Source of the DNA: Deltaproteobacteria bacterium RIFCSPLOWO2_02_FULL_57_26
GTDB lineage: Bacteria > Desulfobacterota > Binatia > UBA9968
Reading direction: 5' to 3'
Assembly (NCBI GenBank): GCA_001798455.1
Contig: MGSI01000158.1
Location: forward strand, 1 to 5,176
Length of the DNA stretch: 5,176 bases
The notes beneath the pieces are model-generated. The model did not search any database. It was given only the letters and a program-made list of their open reading frames with translations, and was not told where the DNA came from. This document shows positions 1-5,149 of the stretch, one piece after another. The position numbers were made by a program, and so were the translations under genes. Positions within the stretch are counted from its first letter, which is position 1, and each line of letters starts with the position of its first letter.

Positions 1-266
1 GGATGGGTGATAGCTTCCAGCCGCTTTCTTGCCTTCTCATCCTGGAACACGATCCTTCTCAGTTTCTCTCGGTTGATGCTCTGGTCCTGGCGGAGGATCT
101 CTTTACCAAAGGCCTCGACAATTTCCTTCCATGCTTCTTGGCCGGGCTGGACGATCTCGCGGGCGAGTTGGTCTGCGTCGATCACCTTGGCCCCCAGCTC
201 GCGCAGCATGGACGCCACGGTGCTTTTGCCCGTGGCGATGCCTCCGGTTAGACCTACGCATTTCAT
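1..266 (-). CDS. coaE: Dephospho-CoA kinase, N-terminal part (runs off left edge)
   Basis: CoaE phosphorylates the ribose 3'-hydroxyl of dephospho-CoA with ATP, the last cytoplasmic step of coenzyme A synthesis. The visible 88 residues begin MKCVGLTGGIATGKSTVASM, which holds the P-loop GGIATGKST near residues 8-16. They continue with the family signature VIDADQLAREIV (about residues 28-39), where the aspartates are expected to act in catalysis and substrate or metal binding. The last residues, LEAITHP, match the conserved segment before the CoA-binding lid region. Family members are about 200 residues, so a little under half is present and the C-terminus lies left of the window. The ATG at 264-266 is chosen because a GGAG Shine-Dalgarno (minus strand, 277-274) lies 7 nt upstream and the P-loop falls at the usual distance from the start. 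It is divergently oriented to the acyl-CoA synthetase gene. Identification is confident from motifs. Confidence 0.95.
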   Translation of the reverse strand, partial: MKCVGLTGGIATGKSTVASMLRELGAKVIDADQLAREIVQPGQEAWKEIVEAFGKEILRQDQSINREKLRRIVFQDEKARKRLEAITH

Positions 267-378
267 GTTGAGACTCCATAGTGACGAGCAGAGGGTGAGG
301 TGTCAATAGGAATTCGGCTTCGAAGCGCTGCTCCCTTGCGGCTAACATAATTTCCGCGCCCTGTGTTATACTTCCTTC
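267..378. promoter_or_regulatory. Divergent intergenic promoter region between coaE and the acyl-CoA synthetase gene
   Basis: This 112-bp spacer must hold promoters for both divergent genes. Rightward, an extended -10 (TGTTATACT) lies at 364-372. Leftward, a consensus TTGACA -35 lies on the minus strand at 306-301, with a weak CACTAT at 283-278 after a 17-nt spacer. That pair would start transcription within a few bases of the coaE ATG and would cut off its GGAG Shine-Dalgarno, so the leftward pairing is doubtful. A perfect 10-bp palindrome, GCTTCGAAGC, lies at 317-326 between the two and could be an operator, but no regulator family can be named from it. Confidence 0.45.
364..372 (+). promoter_or_regulatory. 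Extended -10 promoter element for the acyl-CoA synthetase gene
   Basis: TGT-TATACT matches the extended -10 form TGN-TATAAT with one mismatch. There is no good -35 at 16-18 nt: the nearest TTGCGG (336-341) is 25 nt away. Extended -10 promoters can work without a -35. Transcription would be expected to start about 7 nt downstream, at or next to the GTG start codon at 379, which implies a leaderless transcript. Confidence 0.45.
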
Positions 379-2196
379 GTGCCTTACCAGAGCCTCGCCG
401 ACATGTTTCTTTCCCAGGTCAAGCGCTATGGCGACCGAGTCCTCTACCGGTGTGCCAGGGATGGGCAATGGGGAGAATTGACTTGGAACGACGCCCGGCG
501 CGAGGTGCGGGAGATCGCGCTTGGACTGCTTTCCTTGGAGGTCAGAAAAGGGGACCGGGTGGCCATCTTTTCCTCCAATCGAGTCGAATGGAGTTTAATC
601 GATTGGGCCAACATCTGCATCGGGGCATTGACCGTTCCTATCTACGCCTCCAGCGCCTCCGCTCAGGTCTCCTATCTTCTCGGCCACTCAGGATCCACGA
701 TACTCTTTGTTGAATCCGCAGAGCGGCTGGCAAAGCTAGATCTCCAAAGTCCCCATTTCCGCCAATTACGGAAGGTCGTCGTGATCGATTCGGCGGCTGG
801 CCTTCCCCCTTTCTCGGAAGGGCGGGTGATCTCGCTCGCGGCGCTGGAGGAGTTAGGACGTCACTACGGTAAGGCATATAAAGACGAGTTTGAGAGGATC
901 GCCGAGTCGATAAGGCAGGACGATGACCTTACAATTATCTATACCTCGGGGACGACGGGTGAGCCCAAAGGGGTCCTTACTTCTCACGGTCATTACCTCT
1001 TTATGATCGACGCGGTGGATAAAGCCCTCTCTTCCACGGACCAGGACGTCACTCTTCAGTTCCTTCCGCTCGCCCACTCCTTCGGGCGCCTGGAACACTT
1101 TATGGTGGTGGCCAAATCGTATACCTGCGGATTTGCACGTTCGATGGAAACGATTGCCAAGGATCTGCTGGAAATCCGGCCGACACTGCTTTTCTGCGTC
1201 CCGAGGGTCTATGAGAATGCCTATAGCCGGATCCGGGCCCGGGCCGCCGCAAGCGGCTTTTCTCAACGGCTCTTTTTTGGCTTCGGCCTTGCCGTAGGGA
1301 GACGCGTGAGCCTTTGCTTGAGAAAAGGGGGAAGGGTGCCTCTCGGTCTCCGCCTGGCCTATGGATTGGCCCGCAGGATGGTTTTTGCCAGGATCCATGC
1401 AGGCTTTGGGGGGCGCCTTAGAGTGGCGATTTCCGGTGGGGCCGCCTTGGCGCCGGAGATTGCGGAGTTCTTTCACGCCCTGGGCATACTTGTCCTGGAG
1501 GGGTATGGGTTGACCGAGAGCTCGACCGTTTCCCACGTGAACCGCACGGCACGCTACAAGTTCGGCACCGTTGGACTGCCGTTGGAGGGCGTCGAGTGCC
1601 GAATCGGTGAAGACGGAGAAGTCCTGCTGCGCGGACCGAACATCTTCAAGGGTTATTATCGGGACCAAAAGGCGACCCAGGAGGCGATCGACACGGAAGG
1701 TTGGTTGCACACGGGTGATATCGGGGCGATCGATGGGGATGGATTTCTCCGCATCACCGATCGCAAAAAGGATCTGATCGTCACCTCGGGCGGCAAGAAA
1801 GTGGCGCCGCAAGTGATTGAGAATCTTCTCAAGGCCGATCCTCTGTTCAACCAAGTCATGGTCATCGGCGATCGGCAGAGGCATCTTATGGCCCTGATCA
1901 CTTTAAACCAGGAGCAAGTGCGGGGGTGGGGGAAGGGCGAGGGCTTGGAGTTCCGTAGCGCCGAAGAGATCGCTTCTCATCCGCGGGTTCATGCCCTGGT
2001 GAAGGAGCGGATCCGGCAGAAAAACAAGGCCCTTGCGCCCTTTGAGGCCGTGAGGAACTTTCGGATTCTCCCGTGTGACTTTTCGGTGGAAACGGGCGAG
2101 TTGACGCCGACGCTGAAATTGCGTCGGCAGATTGTGACGGAGCGCTACCGGGATCTCATCGAGGAGATGATCCGCAGGGCAGGGCTTGAGCTCTAA
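379..2196 (+). CDS. Long-chain fatty acyl-CoA synthetase (AMP-forming ligase)
   Basis: This 605-residue cytoplasmic or membrane-associated enzyme activates a fatty acid with ATP to acyl-AMP and transfers it to CoA, feeding beta-oxidation or lipid synthesis. All ANL-superfamily motifs are visible: the P-loop YTSGTTGEPKGV (188-199), the adenine-binding GYGLTE (375-380), GWLHTGD (441-447) with the ribose-binding Asp, the hinge DRKKDLIVTSGGKK (461-474), and the catalytic lysine in GELTPTLK (Lys580). Length and the LPLAHSFGRLEH and VPRVYEN segments fit the long-chain (FAA1/FadD15-like, COG1022) branch rather than acetyl-CoA synthetases. The GTG at 379 is preferred over the in-frame ATG at 403 because the preceding residues (YQSLADMF) match the usual family N-terminus. 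No Shine-Dalgarno precedes it, and an extended -10 lies only 6 nt upstream. It appears monocistronic, since the next gene has its own promoter-like sequence. Chain-length specificity cannot be read from the sequence, and no gene symbol is assigned because paralogues are common. Confidence 0.95.
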   Translation: MPYQSLADMFLSQVKRYGDRVLYRCARDGQWGELTWNDARREVREIALGLLSLEVRKGDRVAIFSSNRVEWSLIDWANICIGALTVPIYASSASAQVSYLLGHSGSTILFVESAERLAKLDLQSPHFRQLRKVVVIDSAAGLPPFSEGRVISLAALEELGRHYGKAYKDEFERIAESIRQDDDLTIIYTSGTTGEPKGVLTSHGHYLFMIDAVDKALSSTDQDVTLQFLPLAHSFGRLEHFMVVAKSYTCGFARSMETIAKDLLEIRPTLLFCVPRVYENAYSRIRARAAASGFSQRLFFGFGLAVGRRVSLCLRKGGRVPLGLRLAYGLARRMVFARIHAGFGGRLRVAISGGAALAPEIAEFFHALGILVLEGYGLTESSTVSHVNRTARYKFGTVGLPLEGVECRIGEDGEVLLRGPNIFKGYYRDQKATQEAIDTEGWLHTGDIGAIDGDGFLRITDRKKDLIVTSGGKKVAPQVIENLLKADPLFNQVMVIGDRQRHLMALITLNQEQVRGWGKGEGLEFRSAEEIASHPRVHALVKERIRQKNKALAPFEAVRNFRILPCDFSVETGELTPTLKLRRQIVTERYRDLIEEMIRRAGLEL

Positions 2197-2220
2197 GGGC
2201 GGAATAATGATTGGGTCTGT

Positions 2221-2235
2221 GTGGTCTACGACCAC
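2221..2235. promoter_or_regulatory. Perfect inverted repeat, candidate operator
   Basis: GTGGTC-TAC-GACCAC is a perfect 6-bp inverted repeat with a 3-nt centre. It ends 10 bp before the TATATT -10 of the next gene, so it covers the -35 region. That placement suits a repressor or activator site. It could also form a small RNA hairpin at the end of the acyl-CoA synthetase transcript, but no T-tract follows it directly: the nearest run of five T is at 2255-2259, about 20 nt away. A terminator is therefore less likely. No known binding-site family is recognised. Confidence 0.35.
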
Positions 2236-2242
2236 CGGGATG

Positions 2243-2264
2243 TGGTATATTGGGTTTTTAGGAG
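2243..2264 (+). promoter_or_regulatory. Extended -10 promoter and ribosome binding site of the response regulator gene
   Basis: TGG-TATATT at 2243-2251 is an extended -10 with one mismatch to TATAAT and no convincing -35. The predicted start near 2258 gives a leader of roughly a dozen nucleotides containing the Shine-Dalgarno AGGAG at 2260-2264, six bases before the ATG at 2271. The organisation resembles the extended -10 before the acyl-CoA synthetase, but here a proper ribosome binding site is present. Confidence 0.45.
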
Positions 2265-2270
2265 CTGGAA

Positions 2271-2642
2271 ATGAATAAGAAAATCCTCTTGGTGGAAGAT
2301 AATCCGGCGACGATTGACGTGATCATGAAGGAGCTGGAATTCCTGGGCTATGATTGCATTGTCGCCGAAGACGGGAAGAAGGCGGTAGAGCTGAGCGTTT
2401 CCCGCTCTCCGGACCTGATCATCATGGATATCTCCCTTCCTAAGATGGATGGGCTGGAAGCGGCCACTCTCATCCGCGGGAACCCGAAAACTAAGGCCAT
2501 TCCGATTCTGGCCGCTACGGCCAGGGCCCTGCCGGGAGACAAAGAGAAATGTCTCCAAGCCGGCTGCGACGATTACATCGCCAAGCCCTTTACCCATCGG
2601 GAGCTGGGGGCTGCCATCAAGAAATTGCTGAAGGAGCAGTGA
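2271..2642 (+). CDS. Single-domain response regulator (DivK/CheY-like receiver)
   Basis: This 123-residue protein is one receiver domain with no output domain. Such proteins work by phosphorylation-dependent protein-protein contact or as relay intermediates in a phosphorelay. The visible active-site residues are the acidic pair Glu9-Asp10 (LLVEDN), phospho-acceptor Asp53 (LIIMDISLPKMDG), Thr83 (LAATARAL), switch aromatic Tyr102 and Lys105 (DDYIAKPF). The MDISLPKMDGLEA and CLQAGCDDYIAKPF segments resemble DivK and the C-terminal receivers of hybrid kinases. The ATG is supported by AGGAG 6 nt upstream. The gene reads from its own extended -10 promoter and converges on the GAF-domain gene. Its TGA stop overlaps the first AGTGAAT heptad of the following repeat, so the repeat supplies the end of the gene. 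The domain is otherwise full length. No cognate kinase is in the window, so its pathway is unknown. Confidence 0.93.
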   Translation: MNKKILLVEDNPATIDVIMKELEFLGYDCIVAEDGKKAVELSVSRSPDLIIMDISLPKMDGLEAATLIRGNPKTKAIPILAATARALPGDKEKCLQAGCDDYIAKPFTHRELGAAIKKLLKEQ

Positions 2643-2724
2643 ATAGTGAATAGTGAATGGCGAATGGCGAATGGCGAATGGGGGAGGGGACTATTAGCTA
2701 TTGACTATTTGCTATTTGCTAGTC
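2638..2724. repeat. Heptad-phased imperfect inverted repeat (hairpin), copy 1
   Basis: Six tandem heptads (AGTGAAT three times, then GGCGAAT three times, 2638-2679) are followed by a G-rich spacer GGGGGAGGGG (2680-2689). An opposing arm of five heptads follows: ACTATTA, GCTATTG, ACTATTT, GCTATTT, GCTAGTC (2690-2724). The arms pair over about 35 bp with A-T, G-C and frequent G-U pairs, and a mismatch in most heptads. Because 7 mod 3 is 1, the three AGTGAAT units put TGA in all three forward frames (2640, 2647, 2654). The CTATT units put TAG in all three reverse frames (for example 2712, 2705, 2698). The element lies between two convergent genes and contains both their stop codons. It lacks a canonical T-tract, so it is an atypical rather than textbook terminator. 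Repeats of this type are, from memory, dispersed in many environmental genomes. Confidence 0.85.
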
Positions 2725-3425
2725 AGATTTGCCAGGCTAAGCCCGTAGAGTTGAGCTGCCAGTTGGGCGATGAGAAGGTTGGAGTCCTGAAAAAAGTTTG
2801 CTTCGTGCGAGTACATGGCGATGATCCCGATCGACTTCTCTGGCGTGGTCACCGGCACGGCCGCGTAGGAGCGCAGGTCCAGGGCCTTGGCCCAAGGGTC
2901 GGTTTGGAGGTAGGGCTCTTTGGAGATTTCAGGCAGGATAACGATATTCTGGTTCTGCATCACCCATCCAGGTATACCTTCGCCGAACGTGTAGCCCTGT
3001 GCCGCCGCGTCGGGGAGGTTCTTGATCCCGCCCTGTTGGATCACTTGCAGACGGTTAGTCTCCTCGTCCAGTTCATAAAGCATTACGAGAGAGGGTCTGA
3101 TCAAGCGCAAAAGGGTGTTGACCAGCTCTTCGCGAATCGTTTGAAGGTCGGTCTCGGATTGGCAGACCTTGGCAAAACTCTGGAGGAACCATTTGAAGTA
3201 GTACTCCTCCTGCAAGGTAGCCGCGATCTTTTTCTCCTGGAGGTAGTAGTAGATCAAGCCTCCTAAAAGGAGAGGGTAGGTCACGAGGAGGAAGACCACG
3301 ACCGGGTCGATCCCCCCTGCGGGTCCGAGACGCAAAAAGACCAGGATCGAGGTGAGAAGGCCAGCGACGGCAACGAGACCGATGATAAGAAGAAAGGCCT
3401 GACCTTGTTGTTTTTCAAGGGTCAC
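2712..3425 (-). CDS. Membrane-anchored GAF-domain protein without an output domain
   Basis: The 237 residues begin with two predicted membrane helices (about 10-32, AFLLIIGLVAVAGLLTSILV, and 40-61, VVVFLLVTYPLLLGGLIYYY) joined by a short GPAGG loop. A charged linker helix (62-80) follows, then one GAF domain (about 82-235). GAF hallmarks include GYTFGEGIPGWV (144-155) and the core strands around AAVPVTTPEKSIGIIAMYS. GAF domains bind small ligands or sense signals; no conserved cysteine pair or cyclic-nucleotide motif identifies the ligand. No HisKA, HATPase, GGDEF, HD-GYP or PP2C domain follows, so it cannot signal enzymatically by itself. The last codons, including the TAG, lie inside the heptad repeat, so it may be the remaining sensor half of a truncated histidine kinase, or a genuine stand-alone sensor. 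The GTG at 3423-3425 is the only usable start after an in-frame upstream stop and has no clear Shine-Dalgarno, so the start is less certain than the product. Confidence 0.85.
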   Translation of the reverse strand: MTLEKQQGQAFLLIIGLVAVAGLLTSILVFLRLGPAGGIDPVVVFLLVTYPLLLGGLIYYYLQEKKIAATLQEEYYFKWFLQSFAKVCQSETDLQTIREELVNTLLRLIRPSLVMLYELDEETNRLQVIQQGGIKNLPDAAAQGYTFGEGIPGWVMQNQNIVILPEISKEPYLQTDPWAKALDLRSYAAVPVTTPEKSIGIIAMYSHEANFFQDSNLLIAQLAAQLYGLSLANLTSK

Positions 3426-3476
3426 GTGGGCTTTGAAGGTGACATAGATCGTTTATATTTGTCAAACAGACATAGC
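3426..3476. promoter_or_regulatory. AT-rich divergent promoter region between the GAF and prepilin genes
   Basis: This is the only AT-rich stretch between the divergent GAF and prepilin genes and should hold their promoters. On the minus strand a consensus TTGACA lies at 3465-3460, but no good -10 follows at 16-18 nt; a separate TATAAA lies at 3457-3452. On the plus strand TATATT at 3454-3459 follows a weak TTTGAA (3432-3437) with a 16-nt spacer. None of these pairings is strong, so exact promoters are not assigned. Confidence 0.3.
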
Positions 3477-3540
3477 GAATGGCGAATAGCGAATGGCAAA
3501 TGGAATGAGGTTGGGAGGAGACTATTCACTATTTGCAAAG
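3472..3540. repeat. Heptad-phased imperfect inverted repeat, copy 2 (diverged)
   Basis: The left arm holds ATAGC, GAATGGC, GAATAGC, GAATGGC and AAATGGA (3472-3504). A purine-rich spacer containing TTGGGAGGAG (3511-3520) follows, then the right arm ACTATTC-ACTATTT-GC (3521-3536). A 16-nt stretch of the left arm (for example 3482-3497) pairs with the right arm at about 14 of 16 positions counting G-U, and the heptad phasing allows pairing in shifted registers. It has the same orientation and the same left-arm, G-rich-loop, right-arm order as copy 1, so the two are direct repeats flanking the GAF gene. Unlike copy 1, it leaves the forward frame of the prepilin gene open, so that frame can be read misleadingly far upstream through the repeat. 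Confidence 0.8.
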
Positions 3541-3542
3541 TA

Positions 3543-4655
3543 GTGCGTGCCGTGAGAGATCATAAAGCCTTTACCCTGGTAGAGGTCGTTGTAATCCTGG
3601 TGGTCCTATCCGTCCTGGCCGCCGTCGCGATCCCTATGGCTTTTAGAATCTTTCAGGTCGCTGCGGAGGATGCCACCCGAGAAGAAATGGCTAACCTGAA
3701 AAACGCCATGATCGGAAATCCGCAAAAACTCCAGAGCTCTTTTCGCAGCGACTTCGGCTTTCTCGGCGATATCGGTTGTATGCCGGCCGTTTTAGACCGG
3801 CTGCTCACTGCGGGAGGTTTCCTCCCTTACGCCTTCGACCCCGCAAAGCAAGCCGGAGCGGGATGGAAAGGCCCGTATATCACGGGAACTCCCGGCGAAG
3901 TCTTCACGACGGACCAGTGGGGGAATAACTACACTTACACGGTTCCGGGTGGTCCTTGTCCTCTGACAGCCGACCTGACCTCCAACGGTCCCGATATCGC
4001 GTCGACCTCCGATGATATCACCATCTCGCTTGGGGCGAGCGAGACCACCGCCACCGTTCGGGGGACAGTCAAGGACACAGCCGGGGTTGGGTTGGAGGGT
4101 GTTCCGGTCGAAATCTACGCGCCGGTCAACGGTGTTCTCACAACCACTACAGCCACTACCGATGCCAACGGTCAGTATGTATTTTCTTCCGTTCCATTCG
4201 GACCACGAGGGGTTAAGGCGAGGCCGCGCTTTGTTTACTCGCCGGGATCGGTTACCGTCGGGCCTCCCGGCAATCGGACCGTCAGTTTTAAGATGGTCAA
4301 CTATTCAGAGAGCACCGAGACCATCGATCGGGTCAAAATCGATTACACAGGCGGAGCCACGTGGGATCAGTTTTCGATCAACGGAACCCGGGTCGATCCT
4401 GCGACCGTCAACAGCACCGGCCAAGATATAAACTTGACGGACACGGCGATCTCGGCGAGTCCGGTAGCAAGGCCCGCATATCGAGTCTTTGTCGATGCCC
4501 CGGATGCTCAGCTCCCGGATGTCACCATAACGGGTCAGGGAACGTCGGTAGCTATAGATATAAGGTTTAGCGTTAGTATGACGGGTATCCCCATTACCGT
4601 TACCATTAATCCGAGCGGGCCCTTCCCGATTTCCATCGTTAAGTTCACGCCGTAA
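3543..4655 (+). CDS. GspG-like prepilin/pseudopilin fused to a carboxypeptidase-regulatory-like domain
   Basis: From GTG 3543 the protein is 370 residues. It opens with a type III prepilin signal, RAVRDHKA|FTLVE: a short basic leader, Ala at -1, Phe at +1 and Glu at +5 (Glu14). The hydrophobic helix VVVILVVLSVLAAVAIPMAF (about 15-35) follows. Prepilin peptidase should cut after Ala9, and the product would enter a type IV pilus or type II secretion pseudopilus. Residues 100-165 resemble GspG: GWKGPYI, then DQWGNNYTY, then SNGPDIASTSDDI, the last like the calcium-binding loop. Cys79 and Cys139 could form a disulfide. Residues about 170-252 match a CarboxypepD_reg-like beta-sandwich (VRGTVKDTAGVGLEGVPVEI...TDANGQYVFSSVPFG). 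Residues 253-370 are beta-rich, Thr/Ser/Val-rich and unrecognised. GspG is usually about 140 residues, so this is a large extension. GTG 3552 is an equally possible start; neither has a good Shine-Dalgarno. Reading further upstream only translates repeat copy 2. Confidence 0.85.
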   Translation: MRAVRDHKAFTLVEVVVILVVLSVLAAVAIPMAFRIFQVAAEDATREEMANLKNAMIGNPQKLQSSFRSDFGFLGDIGCMPAVLDRLLTAGGFLPYAFDPAKQAGAGWKGPYITGTPGEVFTTDQWGNNYTYTVPGGPCPLTADLTSNGPDIASTSDDITISLGASETTATVRGTVKDTAGVGLEGVPVEIYAPVNGVLTTTTATTDANGQYVFSSVPFGPRGVKARPRFVYSPGSVTVGPPGNRTVSFKMVNYSESTETIDRVKIDYTGGATWDQFSINGTRVDPATVNSTGQDINLTDTAISASPVARPAYRVFVDAPDAQLPDVTITGQGTSVAIDIRFSVSMTGIPITVTINPSGPFPISIVKFTP

Positions 4656-4707
4656 AGCCAGGGACCCGATGCCGTCTTCAGGCGGTGAAGGAGCCTCAGC
4701 GACTAGC
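4656..4707. other. Short convergent intergenic spacer with a weak hairpin
   Basis: These 52 bp separate the converging prepilin and response regulator genes. CCGTC-TTCA-GGCGG at 4672-4685 can form a 5-bp stem with one G-U pair and a four-base loop. There is no T-tract on either strand, so it is at best a weak or Rho-assisted termination site. No heptad repeat lies here, in contrast to the other convergent junction at 2638-2724. Confidence 0.3.
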
Positions 4708-5115
4708 TCAGGATATTTTCTGTTCCGGCTTTCCGGGCGGCTCTCCCAAGGCCTGGTCAATGCTTTTCACGAGCTCGTCCGTGGTGATGGGCTTGGCGAG
4801 GAAGATATTTCCACCGATCGAGCCGGATTTCGTTTCGATTTCTTTATTTTTTACCAGGGCTGTCAGGAAGAGAATCGGGATATTCCGCGTGACAGGATCG
4901 CTCTTGAGGCGGTTCGCGACCTCTGAGCCATCCATATCGGGCATGATGATGTCCAGCAGGATGAGATCAGGCTTGAAGGAACGTGCGGTGTTGAGCGCCT
5001 GGGACCCTTTGGTTTCCGTCTGAACCTCGAATTTTCCGGTTCTCTCAAGGTTAAGTTTTAGCAGACGCCCGAAACCCGCCTCATCATCGACAACCAGGAT
5101 CTTTTTCGCCGCCAT
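4708..5115 (-). CDS. Single-domain response regulator (CheY-like receiver)
   Basis: This 135-residue protein is one receiver domain with a short polar tail (PPGKPEQKIS) and no DNA-binding or enzymatic output. The active site is complete: Asp10-Asp11 (ILVVDDE), phospho-acceptor Asp55 (LILLDIIMPDMDG), Thr85 (LFLTAL), switch aromatic Phe105 and Lys108 (IFLAKPIT). The insertion KNKEIETKSGSIGGN between Thr85 and Lys108 is a few residues longer than in CheY. It should be phosphorylated by a histidine kinase not present here and act by binding a partner. The ATG at 5113-5115 is preceded by a strong G-rich Shine-Dalgarno (TAGGGGGG, minus strand, ending 3 nt before the start). It is convergent with the prepilin gene. 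It clearly differs from the receiver at 2271-2642, so this is not a recent duplication. Confidence 0.93.
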   Translation of the reverse strand: MAAKKILVVDDEAGFGRLLKLNLERTGKFEVQTETKGSQALNTARSFKPDLILLDIIMPDMDGSEVANRLKSDPVTRNIPILFLTALVKNKEIETKSGSIGGNIFLAKPITTDELVKSIDQALGEPPGKPEQKIS

Positions 5116-5149
5116 GATCCCCCCTAGGTCTGAAACTGAAGGGCGACCC

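Noticed and set aside
103..468. Minus-strand frame of 121 codons across coaE and the intergenic region
   Set aside because: It overlaps coaE in a different frame on the same strand as well as the start of the acyl-CoA synthetase gene, and its peptide is an Arg/His-rich shadow.
853..1884. Long minus-strand open frame of 343 codons inside the acyl-CoA synthetase gene
   Set aside because: The sense strand encodes a full-length enzyme with every family motif. The antisense frame has no recognisable domain and low-complexity charged segments typical of shadow frames in GC-rich DNA.
2221..2259. Rho-independent terminator after the acyl-CoA synthetase gene
   Set aside because: The 6-bp stem is short, and the TTTTT run lies about 20 nt downstream, separated by the -10 sequence. 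An operator or promoter role explains the position better.
2680..2689. G-quadruplex in the loop GGGGGAGGGG
   Set aside because: Only two G-runs of three or more are adjacent. Four are needed for an intramolecular quadruplex, so the G-rich loop alone does not support one.
2638..2724. CRISPR array or phase-variable microsatellite
   Set aside because: The units are only 7 nt without spacers, and the arms are inverted relative to each other, so this is a hairpin repeat and not a CRISPR. Length change here would not shift the frame of a gene core, only the extreme 3' ends.
2646..3266. Forward open frame of 206 codons starting MNSEWRMANGEW
   Set aside because: It starts inside heptad repeat copy 1 and then runs antisense through the GAF gene. 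The NSEWRMANGEW...LLAIDYLLF peptide is a translation of the repeat and is a frequent misannotation.
3405..3542. Upstream extension of the prepilin frame to a start at 3405
   Set aside because: This adds 46 residues that overlap the GAF gene start and translate repeat copy 2. It would also put the prepilin signal more than 50 residues in, whereas prepilin leaders are short.
4305..4760. Minus-strand frame of 151 codons under the prepilin C-terminus
   Set aside because: It is antisense to the beta-rich tail, overlaps the end of the second response regulator gene, and has no recognisable family features.
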